From positions 1 to 64,000 of the forward strand of contig CAJXPL010000004.1 in assembly GCA_913057985.1 (NCBI GenBank): a stretch of DNA of 64,000 bases, in the 5' to 3' direction. The notes under the pieces were generated by a model that did not search any database, was not told the DNA's origin, and saw only the letters and a program-made list of their open reading frames with translations. Below, one piece after another: positions 1 to 7,655 of the stretch (position 1 is the stretch's first letter; each line of letters starts with the position of its first letter). A program made the translations under genes and the position numbers. This stretch comes from an uncultured Synechococcus sp. Its GTDB lineage: Bacteria > Cyanobacteriota > Cyanobacteriia > PCC-6307 > Cyanobiaceae.

Positions 1-79
1 GGCATTGGGATGGCTATGCATGGGGCGTGAGGTTTCGGTTGGGCGGTGACACCTCAACCGGTAGCGACCTCACACCTCA

Positions 80-2350
80 TTGGCTACTGAACAACCTGCT
101 GAGACAGAACAACTAGAGCGCCGGCGCGAACGCCTGGAGAGCCGCCTCAAAGAAGAGCGGTTGATGTTGGAGGGGCGCGGGGCCGAAGCGCGCCTGGGGC
201 TTGACGCCAAGTTTCAACCCGGCGGGCTCAGCGACGACGACATCGACGACCTCTACGAAGAAGACACCGCCGGCGAGATCGAAAACACAGAAGAAGTCTT
301 CACCGATAACGCCACCTCAGCCCAGACCCTCGCCGAGCTGGAGTTCGAGATCCAAACCCTCAAGGAGCTGGAGCAGCTGAGCAAGAAGGTGGTCGATCAG
401 CGCACCGATGCCAAATGGCAGGAGCTCGATCGCATCCTCGATGACCCGCTGATGAATCAGGCCAATGGGGCGCGGCGCAAGTTGGTGCTGTGCACCGAGT
501 TCAAAGACACGCTGATGGATCTGGCCGCCAAGATCCGTGACCGGCTGGGCCGGCCGGAGGCGGTGGTGGAGATCCATGGCGGTGTGGCGCGCGATCGGCG
601 CCGCCAGATCGTGCACGCCTTCATGAACGACCCCGAGGTGGTGGTGCTCCTGGCGAACGCCGCCGCCGGGGAGGGCGTGAAGCTGCAGCGGGCGCACCTG
701 ATGGTCAATTACGACCTGCCCTGGAATCCCAACCGGCTGGAGCAGCGCTTTGGCCGCATCCACCGAATCGGCCAGAAGGAGGTGTGTCATCTGTGGAACC
801 TCCTGGCCAAAGACACCCGCGAGGGCGACGTCTACATCCAGCTTCTGCGCAAGCTTGAGGCCGCCCGCGAAGCCTTGGGCGACAAGGTGTTCGACGTGCT
901 CGGCCAACTGTTCTCCGGCCGTTCGCTGCGGGAGTTGTTGATGGATGCGGTGCGCTACAACGCTCGCCCCGATGTGAAGGCCCAGCTGGAGCTGGAGATC
1001 GAGGGGGCTGTGGATCAGTACCACCTGGAAGAATTGCTGGCGCAGCGGGCCCTGGTACGCCAGGGCATGGATGCCGCCACGGTGGAGCAGTTGCGGCAGC
1101 AGATGGAGCGGGCGATGGCGCGCCGCATCCACCCGCACTACGTGCACGACTTCTTCATCGAAGCGTTCCGGCGCTTGGGCGGCAAGCTGAATCCCCGGGA
1201 GAAGGGGCGCTACGAGATCACCTATGTGCCGCCGTTGCTCCTCGATCGGAACCAACAGATCGGCGTGGGTGTGCCCGTGCAGGGCCGCTACGAGCGGATC
1301 TGCTTTGAAAAGGAGCATGTGGCCGACAGCCCACGGGCTGAATTGGTGAGCCCGGGCCATCCCCTGCTGGAGGCCTGCATCTCGTTGGTGGTTGAGCGCG
1401 ATGGCTCCGTGCTCGGCCAGGGAGCAGTGCTCATCGATGAGCGCGACCTGGGCAGCGAACCGCGCCTGCTGTTCTGCCTGGAGCATGCCTGCAAGACGGC
1501 CGCAAGACCCGCGCCGGCCAACAGCAACTGATCTCGAACCGTCTGCAGTTCCTGGAGATCAGCCGCTCCGGTGTGGTGAGCCCAGCCGGCTCTGCGCCCT
1601 ATCTCGACTACCGCCCTCTGCGCGATGACGAGCAGGAGCTGGTGGCGCCCTTGCTGCAGGAGAGCTGGCTGTCGCAGGACTGGGATGCGCTGGTGCTCCA
1701 ACACGCGATGACCACCCTCGTGCCCAGGCATCTGGAAGAAGTGTCGGCGGAACGGCTGGAGCGCATCGCCAAGGCTGAGCGGGAGATCAAGGTGCGCATG
1801 CAGCGGGAGATCAACCACTGGAGCCGCCGCTACGAAGAACTGAAGCTGCAGGAGCAGGCCGGAAAACAGGTGCGCCTCCCCGCCAAGGTGCCCAACCTCA
1901 AGGGCGGCTCCCTGGTGATCCCGGCGGGCTGGTTGTTGGCGCAACAGGGACAGAGCGATCCCCAGGGAGTGGATGCAGCGGCGCGCAAACGGGTGGAACT
2001 GCTGGCGATGAACGCCGTGTTCGAGGCCGAGAAAGCGCTCGGCCTATGCCCAAAGACGTGAGCGTCGAGCGAGGCCGGGGCTACGACATCGAATCGATCG
2101 ATGCCGACGGCAACCTCTTCTTCATTGAGGTGAAGGGCCGCGCCGATGGCGCCGACACGGTGACGCTCACGATCAACGAGGTGAACACCGGCCGCAACGC
2201 TTCCGGCTCGCCCTGGTGAGTGTGGCCGGTGATCAAGCCGCAGCATCGGTGTATGTGAGCGGGGTGGACTGGGGCCTACCCGGCTTTGGCGACACGCAGA
2301 TCACCAAGAACCTGCAGCAGCTGCTCGCCGCAGGGAGGTCACCGCATTGA
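80..2350 (+). pseudogene. SNF2-type helicase C-terminal part with DUF3883 tail, frameshifted
   Basis: This is the remnant of a large SNF2-family helicase of the kind found in defence islands, for example DrmD-like helicases beside DNA methyltransferases. The open frame 80-1531 carries the second RecA-like domain: a KLVLCTEF strand, then the motif with ANAAAGEGVKLQ, then LPWNPNRLEQRFGRIHRIGQ, which is motif VI. The DEAD-side RecA domain is absent, and upstream of base 80 the frame is closed by stops, so the gene lacks its N-terminal half. The reading continues across three one-base losses. Frame 2 passes to frame 1 at 1490-1491, where reading resumes as QDGRKTRAGQQQLISNRLQF. Frame 1 passes to frame 3 at 2044-2045, resuming as MPKDVSVERGRGYDIES. 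Frame 3 passes to frame 2 at 2202-2203, resuming as RLALVSVAGDQAAS. The rejoined tail is a DUF3883 domain (FFIEVKGRA) ending at a TGA at 2348-2350. The family assignment is firm; association with a particular named defence system is inference. Confidence 0.85.
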
Positions 2351-2373
2351 CCATGCGTTGGACAAAGCCCCGG

Positions 2374-2790
2374 CTATGGCACCACCACACGCGGCGGCAG
2401 GTTGAGCTGGCGGATGCGCCTGGCAAAACCCCGATCGTCGAAGGAGGCAATCGTGTCGCAATTGCGGCAGGTGGCGTGATGCAGAGCGTCGGCGAAATCA
2501 AGACCGGCACGCACTCCCGCCACCGCCTGCTCCAGGGCGGGGCGATCCTCCACCTCCAGACAGGTGTGATGCAGCAGCTGATCCAACACCTGCAGCACCT
2601 GCTCCACCACGAAGCCGTAGTACCCCCGCAGCACCCACTCCAGTTCCAGCGCCACGGTCTTGGGCAGAAACAGTTCCTGACCGGATTCGATCAGGTCGCG
2701 CGCGGCCTCACGCTGGCGCTGCGTTGCCGCATCGGCCTCCGCTTCCTCCACGAAGTAGCGGGCCAACACGTTGGTATCGAGCCCGATCAT
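2374..2790 (-). CDS. PIN-domain toxin, VapC family
   Basis: This encodes a 138-residue PIN-domain ribonuclease, presumably the toxin of a type II toxin-antitoxin pair. The start is the ATG at 2790, giving MIGLDTNVLARYFVE, with the first acidic residue of the PIN active site in LDTN. Further acidic positions follow in the EWVLRGYY segment and in FADALHHA, and the protein ends with the typical IASFDDRGF block. Its start overlaps the stop of the upstream AbrB-type gene by four bases (ATGA), so the two are translationally coupled. Longer reading upstream in the same frame only runs antisense into the antitoxin frame and is not credible. It appears intact although both neighbouring defence genes are broken. 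Confidence 0.85.
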   Translation of the reverse strand: MIGLDTNVLARYFVEEAEADAATQRQREAARDLIESGQELFLPKTVALELEWVLRGYYGFVVEQVLQVLDQLLHHTCLEVEDRPALEQAVAGVRAGLDFADALHHATCRNCDTIASFDDRGFARRIRQLNLPPRVVVP

Positions 2791-3005
2791 GGTCGCAGCA
2801 GGCTGGCCGGGTCGAAGTCGACCGGGACCGGTGGGCACTGGCTCTTGAGCAGGCCAAAGCCGCTGCCGCTCACCGGTTGCTGGGGCTTGCAGGGCCGCAC
2901 CTCGATGTGGTCGCCCACCAGCTGGAAGCTGACGCGACTGCCCCGGGCCAGGCCCAGCTGCTGCCGCAATGCCTTGGGGATGGTGACCTGCCCCTTGCTG
3001 GTCAT
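2787..3005 (-). CDS. AbrB/MazE-type antitoxin
   Basis: This is a 72-residue DNA-binding antitoxin of the SpoVT/AbrB swapped-hairpin class. The N-terminus MTSKGQVTIPKALRQQLGL is the classic AbrB signature, followed by the RVSFQLVGDHIEVRP strand pair. The C-terminal part (about residues 45-72), including PPVPVDFDPASLLRP, would wrap the partner toxin. The ATG at 3005 is chosen because the AbrB signature begins exactly there; the longer frame upstream carries no recognisable sequence. It overlaps the PIN toxin start by four bases. Such pairs normally repress their own promoter, which should lie in the 3006-3100 interval. Confidence 0.85.
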   Translation of the reverse strand: MTSKGQVTIPKALRQQLGLARGSRVSFQLVGDHIEVRPCKPQQPVSGSGFGLLKSQCPPVPVDFDPASLLRP

Positions 3006-3102
3006 CGAACAGGTGCTGGAGGAATCCACGGACCAACCTTCAGTGGTATTACCTGGTAAGACTAGTTGGTGTGGCAGGCAGCGCCTTGTCCGCAGGAGGC
3101 CA

Positions 3103-3268
3103 ATGAGCCAGGAGGCTTTCCCAATGAGCGAGCCCAACCCCCAGGAAGGCAACAGCCAGCAGGGCCTCGGCAGCCGGATCCACGCCCACTTCGCCAGCCA
3201 TGGCGGGGTGGAGCTCGATCTGCCGGAACGCATCCGCCCCTGCAGCAGCTGAGTTCGAGCCACGCTGA
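3103..3268 (+). pseudogene. Truncated FitA-like antitoxin
   Basis: This short frame precedes the FitB-like toxin. The segment GLGSRIHAHFASHGGVELDL resembles the C-terminal toxin-binding part of FitA/StbC-type antitoxins, which usually reads roughly as G-hydrophobic-RF-GGVELDLP. The N-terminal ribbon-helix-helix domain that binds DNA is missing: only about 20 residues with no resemblance to it lie upstream (ATG at 3103 or 3124). Reading ends at TGA 3250-3252. If the T at 3241 is skipped, the frame continues as AAAEFEPR to a stop at 3266-3268, closer to the usual family ending, so a one-base insertion is likely. The homology is recognised from the pattern only; the pseudogene call is moderately sure. 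Confidence 0.55.
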
Positions 3269-3279
3269 GAGCCAGGGCG

Positions 3280-3708
3280 ATGCCGGTGATCGTTCTCGAC
3301 ACCAACGTGATCTCTGAGCTGATGCGCCCGCATCCGGATCAACGGGTTCTGGCCTGGGCCAACAGCCTCGATCCAGAGAGCGCAGCGATCACCGCCATGA
3401 ACGAAGCGGAGATCCTGCATGGCCTGGCGCGCCTGCCGGACGGTCGCCGCAAGCAGGCGCTGCGCGAGAGCTGGGATGCATTGGCAGCCGAACTGTTCGC
3501 CGGCCGGGTGTGGGCCTTCACCAGCGAGGCCGCCCGTTGGTATGGCGAGCTGGTGAGCCACAGCGAACGCCTGGCCCTGCCGATCGCCACCGCCGATGCC
3601 GTGATCGCCGCCATCGCCCTGGCCCACGAAGCACCGCTGGTTACCCGTAACACCTCTGATTTCGCCGATCTCGGCCTGCAGCTGATCAATCCCTGGACCA
3701 TCCCATGA
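3280..3708 (+). CDS. PIN-domain toxin, FitB/VapC family
   Basis: This encodes a 142-residue PIN-domain ribonuclease. The N-terminal [15 protein letters not shown] motif holds the first catalytic aspartate. A glutamate in [14 protein letters not shown], the [12 protein letters not shown] block and the final [19 protein letters not shown] supply the remaining acidic residues, exactly as in FitB-type toxins. The length is normal and no damage is visible. It lies 11 bases after the stop of a damaged antitoxin, and its own stop overlaps the ATG of the methyltransferase pseudogene (ATGA at 3705-3708). It therefore once formed part of the same transcription unit as the defence genes. A complete antitoxin elsewhere in the genome would be needed if this toxin is active. 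Confidence 0.85.
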   Translation: MPVIVLDTNVISELMRPHPDQRVLAWANSLDPESAAITAMNEAEILHGLARLPDGRRKQALRESWDALAAELFAGRVWAFTSEAARWYGELVSHSERLALPIATADAVIAAIALAHEAPLVTRNTSDFADLGLQLINPWTIP

Positions 3709-5984
3709 GCGACCACCCCGTCAAACGCCGCAAGAAGCTGATTGAGGTCGCCATACCCCTTGAGGCGATCAATGCGGCGTCGGCGCGGGAGAAGAGCATC
3801 CGCCATGGGCACCCGAGCACCCTGCACCTGTGGTGGGCACGGCGGCCACTGGCAGCCGCTCGGGCAGTGATCTTCTGCCAGATGGTGGATGACCCATCGG
3901 CAGTGCCGGTGGAGTTCCCGACAGAAGAAGCGCAGGAGAACGAACGGCTGCGGCTGTTTGCTCTTATCAGTGAGCTGGTCACCTGGGAGAACACAACCAA
4001 TGAAGAGGTGTTGAACCGGGCGCGGGAGGAGATCCGCCGCAGTTGGCGGCGCTGCTGTTCAGACAAAGCCGATCACCCTGAAGCAGCGGAACTGTTCAAC
4101 CCGGAGAAGCTGCCGGGCTTCCACGATCCCTTCGCGGGCGGCGGAGCCTTGCCCTTGGAAGCCCAGCGATTGGTCCTTGAGGCCTACGCCAGTGATCTGA
4201 ACCCGGTGGCGGTGCTGATCAACAAGGCGATGATTGAAATCCCGCCGCAGTTTGCGGGTATGCCGCCGGTGAACCCGGAGGCCCGCAGCAAGAAGCAACT
4301 GATCGCCCGCGAATGGAAAGGCGCCGAAGGTTTGGCGGAAGACGTGCGCTACTACGGCCAGTGGATGCGTGATGAAGCAGACAAGCGCATTGGCCACCTC
4401 TATCCCAAATTCAAGATCACTCCCGAAATGGTGGCGGCAAGGCCTGATCTCAGTCCTTATGCAAACCAGGAACTCACGGTGATTGCCTGGCTTTGGGCGC
4501 GAACAGTAAAAAGCCCAAATCCCGCTTTTTCACATGTGGATGTTCCGCTGGCATCGACCTTCATGTTATTAACCAAAGCAGGCAAGGAGATATACGTAGT
4601 ACCAATTGTTGCGGGGGATGCTTATGGCTTCGAGGTTAGGTCCGGCGCGCCAGGGGGTGTAGAGAATGCAAGGAAAAGAACAAAGTCCTCGAGAGCCAAC
4701 TTTTGCTGTCTGTTGTCGGGTGCACCGATTACAGGAGACTACCTGAAAGAAGAAGGCAATTCGGGAAGGATGGGAGCTTGGATGATGGCAGTGGCCGCGG
4801 CAGGCAAGCGGGGACGCGTCTATATTGCCCAGTCGCCTGACGACGAAGATATAGCCCGCAAGGCAAATCCAGCTTGGAAGCCAGATCCAGCTTGGAAGCC
4901 AGATGTCATTATCTCTGGAACAACACAGTATCTAGGAGTGAAGCCTTATGGAATGGAAAGCTTTGGAGATCTGTTCACGGATCGCCAGCTTGAAGCGCTG
5001 AACACCTTTGCCGATCTGGTTCAAGAAGTTCGTGAGCATGTTAAAGCTGATTCTGCCAAAGCTGGACGCGCGAAAAACGAAAGCGCCCTCTGCGACAGCA
5101 CCTGGATTAGCTCTTACGCAGATGCAGTTGCGACCGGATTAGCATTCGCAATAAGCCGATCTGTAGATCGTGGCTCCACAAGCTGCTCGTGGGATAGCTG
5201 TCCAAAAATGGAAGCCCTACGCAATACTTTTGGCCGCCAAGCAATACCGATGACCTGGGACTTCGCAGAAGGAAATCCTTTTTCTGAGTCAAGTGGAAAC
5301 TGGATGAATAATGTAGAGTGGGGTGCTAAATCCATACGGATGCTTCCGGCAAGAAAAAAAGGATTTAGCTGCCAAGATGACGCCTCTCGACAGAAGATCT
5401 CGATGGGCAAGATTGTGTCAACAGATCCGCCCTACTACGACAATATTCCTTATGCGGATCTCTCGGATTTCTTCTACGTATGGCTGCGCCTTTCACTCAA
5501 GTCTGTCTATCCCGAGCTATTCGCAACGCTTGCTGTTCCCAAGGCCGAGGAGCTGGTTGCATTTGCTTATAGGCATGACGGCAAGTCAGGAGCAGAAGAC
5601 TTTTTCCTGAATGGCATGACCAATGCGATGCAGTGCATTGCAGATCAGTCCTATACCGCTTTCCCTGTCACCATCTATTAAGCCTTTAAGCAATCCGAAA
5701 CAAAAGGTAAGGGGGCAACGGGCACCGCCAGTACCGGCTGGGAAACGTTTCTGGCGGCTGTGATGGAGGCAGGTTTAGCAATCACGGGCACTTGGCCGAT
5801 GCGCACCGAACTTGCCAACCGCATGCGCGGGATGGAGTCCAATGCCCTTGCAACAAGCATGGTGCTGGTATGCGAGCGCCGCGATCCCAGTGCAGCCATG
5901 CTCTCCCGCAACGAGTTCCGTCGCGAGCTGCGGCAGCGCTTGCCCCAGGCGATCAAGGAGCTGGAACACGCCAACATCGCGCAG
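3705..5984 (+). pseudogene. DUF1156-family DNA adenine methyltransferase, nonsense-disrupted and truncated
   Basis: This was a large N6-adenine DNA methyltransferase. The N-terminus ([20 protein letters not shown], then [20 protein letters not shown]) is the DUF1156 signature. [16 protein letters not shown] near residue 145 is the S-adenosylmethionine motif I, and [20 protein letters not shown] near residue 570 is the catalytic DPPY motif. The open frame stops at TAA 5679-5681 within VTIYY/AFKQSE. The same frame then continues with clear family sequence (GWETFLAAVMEAGLAITGTW, SNALATSMVLVCERRD) to ELEHANIA near 5978, so the stop is a point nonsense mutation. Beyond about 5980 the sequence is antisense to a Gp157-like gene, so the end has been deleted. 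Family members of about 900-1000 residues are usual. Bases from about 4480 to 5680 are visibly more AT-rich than the flanks. Its partner was probably the helicase at 80-2350. Confidence 0.88.
4869..4904 (+). repeat. 18-base perfect tandem duplication
   Basis: Two exact adjacent copies of CCAGCTTGGAAGCCAGAT lie at 4869-4886 and 4887-4904 inside the methyltransferase frame. They add six codons and give PAWKPD twice in a row. The duplication keeps the frame. Confidence 0.95.
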
Positions 5985-6266
5985 GTGTTCGATCACCCAG
6001 CAGGTGGCATCGGCCTTGGCGGCCAGGGCGGCCTTGTTGCCCTCTTCTGCAAGGAGGGTGGCCTCCAGCTCGACCAGGGCCTGCTGGCGATCATCTGGTT
6101 CATCGCTTTCGAGGCGCTGGGCCAGCAAGCCGATGGCGGCGGTGAGCTCCTGGGCCTCGATGCCCAGCTGCCAGAGGGAGCCGGAACGCTGCAGGGAGCA
6201 GGACGGCCCGGCGGCCTGGGGGAGAGATGGGGAGAGAGGCGCGGCGTGAGCAGTGTGGACAGCCAT
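5980..6266 (-). pseudogene. Siphovirus Gp157-like protein, C-terminus lost
   Basis: Reading leftward from the ATG at 6266 (or an earlier one at 6293) gives a protein with LWQLGIEAQELTAAIGLLAQ followed by LVELEATLLAEEGNKAALAA and KADATCWVIEHLR. This is the N-terminal half of the phage Gp157 family, a coiled-coil protein linked to phage resistance in Streptococcus thermophilus. Family proteins continue for roughly another 100 residues, but here the sequence runs directly into antisense methyltransferase sequence at about 5978-5984, where a short GCGC could be the microhomology. The family call rests on pattern memory. The junction is seen directly, because both partners stop being recognisable at the same point. 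Confidence 0.65.
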
Positions 6267-6317
6267 GGGGATGCGAATGGAAACGAGGAACAAAAGGAAC
6301 GGGGTGGCGGATGCCGC

Positions 6318-6839
6318 TCAGGCGGCGAGGGGCTTCGGCGAGAACGGCGGCGGCACTTCCATCACCACCACCGGCACCGGCGAGCGGGAGGAGCAGCGGC
6401 GGGCCTGTTGCACCAGCGAGGCCGTGCCTGCCCCACCGGGGAAGGCGATCACCAGCACCGAGGCGCTGAACGCTGGGGAGGTGTGGGCCTGGGCCTCGAC
6501 CAGGGCCTGCTCGAGCAGGCGCCGATTGCGGATGGGCCCAGCACGGCGGCCATAACGGCGCCAATCAGCGGCGAGCGACTGGACGCGCCAGCCGAGCTGG
6601 TGGGCAGCGCGGCCGATGGCGCGATCGGCGCCACGGGCACCGCCATGGAGCAGCAGATGGACAGGCCGGCCACCGCTGCGCTGAAGCAGAGCAGAGTCGA
6701 TGCGCGCCTGAGGCCAGATGAGATCACGACCACCGCCAGCGACGATGACGACCGAGCGATGGGCCAACGCCGGCGGCGGCAGGAGGCCAGGAAGAGGCAA
6801 TGCAGCGGCCTGGGCCACTGCAGCAGAGGACAAGCTCAT
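6318..6839 (-). CDS. DUF2493 / YspA-like SLOG-family protein
   Basis: This encodes a 173-residue protein with a Rossmann-like SLOG fold, common on phages and plasmids. The strand SVVIVAGGGRD is followed by the nucleotide-binding LLHGGARGADRAIGRAAHQL, then GPIRNRRLLEQ and VLVIAFPGGAGTASLVQQA, which together are the DUF2493 (cpYpsA-related SLOG) hallmark. Members are proposed to bind nucleotide-derived ligands; the role is not established. It lies 51 bases upstream of the Gp157-like remnant on the same strand, consistent with a former two-gene phage-type transcript. The first about 27 residues are outside the domain, so a later start is possible. Confidence 0.75.
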   Translation of the reverse strand: MSLSSAAVAQAAALPLPGLLPPPALAHRSVVIVAGGGRDLIWPQARIDSALLQRSGGRPVHLLLHGGARGADRAIGRAAHQLGWRVQSLAADWRRYGRRAGPIRNRRLLEQALVEAQAHTSPAFSASVLVIAFPGGAGTASLVQQARRCSSRSPVPVVVMEVPPPFSPKPLAA

Positions 6840-7603
6840 GGGCTACAGAGCAAACAAACGGGGCAAGTTGTCCGAGAAATTCATTGCCGCAGGTGATGGG
6901 CTCGGGGCCTTTGGCGCTGACCTTATTCTAGCAATTCAAATGCACTAAGACCCGATCAGAGTGGCTGCGGCGCAATGGATTGACGCCCAGCAAACTGATC
7001 AGCCGGTGGCATTGAAAACTGATAAGCAAGACCACCAGATTCACGCCTGAATGCCCGGCTTGCCGCGTAGCCGCGCGAGGACACTTGATGCTTTCCTCTA
7101 TGACGCGAGCGAAGGCCCGGCCACCGCAGCCGCGGGAGAGCAGCCATGCCCTCCACCCCCACATCGGCCCCGGAGCGGAGGGCGGCGGCGGCTGGCCGCT
7201 GCAAGCCACGGCGCAGCCGTGGCACGCTGAAGGACGGCCGCTGTCGCACCGATAGGTGCGCTCTGCAGATCGATACGGAGTCCTGCGGTGTCTGCTCAGC
7301 CTTGCGTCATGGAGCGTAGCGAGGTGAAAGCTGCGTGGGTCGTTCAAGCCGTATCTGCCGACCATTTTGAGTGAACCTTGAATTCGCCGGATCCTTATTC
7401 AGCGAAGCGGCCGTTTCCCTGAATAAGGGGCGACTTTGCACTTGCCTCTCGCATGTCCCGCTTTCGTCTCGCGTGCCTGCGGCATGACGGGCATGCCCCC
7501 CGGGCGCCCCCAGCCTTGACCGGCTGCCGGAGGCAAAACATCTCACATGCGGCATTTTCCTTGTTGAGAAGTCAGTTCTAGCAATGAGACTGGGCGATTT
7601 ATG
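6840..7603. other. Gene-less island end
   Basis: This stretch contains no frame that I can support. Several short open frames exist on both strands, but they have the arginine- and alanine-rich look of antisense noise. It holds a 36-base near-palindrome at 7393-7428 and the boundary to the tRNA-Gly fragment. It is probably decayed mobile-element DNA between the phage-type genes and the attachment site. Confidence 0.6.
7393..7428. repeat. 36-base near-palindrome
   Basis: Arms CCTTATTCAG (7393-7402) and CTGAATAAGG (7419-7428) are perfect inverted repeats. The 16 bases between them are themselves almost palindromic around CGGCCG. Two mismatched positions interrupt symmetry on each side. It sits about 175 bases from the attachment-like tRNA fragment and could be a recombination site or an element end. 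Confidence 0.8.
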
Positions 7604-7651
7604 ACTCAGCCCTCCAAGCTGATGACACGGGTTCGATTCCCGTCACCCGCT
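7604..7651 (+). other. 3' fragment of tRNA-Gly(UCC), probable att site
   Basis: The bases match the 3' two-thirds of a bacterial tRNA-Gly with anticodon UCC. The anticodon stem TCAGC is paired with GCTGA around the loop CCTCCAA. The T arm is ACGGG-TTCGATT-CCCGT, and the acceptor strand CACCCGC with discriminator T ends at 7651. A matching 5' acceptor strand GCGGGTG and a D arm are not found upstream, and loop position 33 is C rather than the invariant U. It is therefore not a functional tRNA. Fragments like this are left when an element integrates at the 3' end of a tRNA gene. Everything to the left is island DNA and the core gene glgX begins four bases to the right. Confidence 0.8.
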
Positions 7652-7655
7652 CTGA

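Noticed and set aside
5760..6896. 378-codon plus-strand frame after the methyltransferase
   Set aside because: Only its first about 75 codons are methyltransferase sequence. The rest is antisense to the Gp157-like and DUF2493 genes and is low-complexity.
6928..7365. 145-codon minus-strand frame in the island end
   Set aside because: It is arginine- and cysteine-rich without motifs, and an overlapping frame (6956-7249) is equally open. No support for coding.
7580..7651. A complete functional tRNA-Gly
   Set aside because: The 5' acceptor strand and D arm are missing and position 33 is C. Only the 3' part can be supported.
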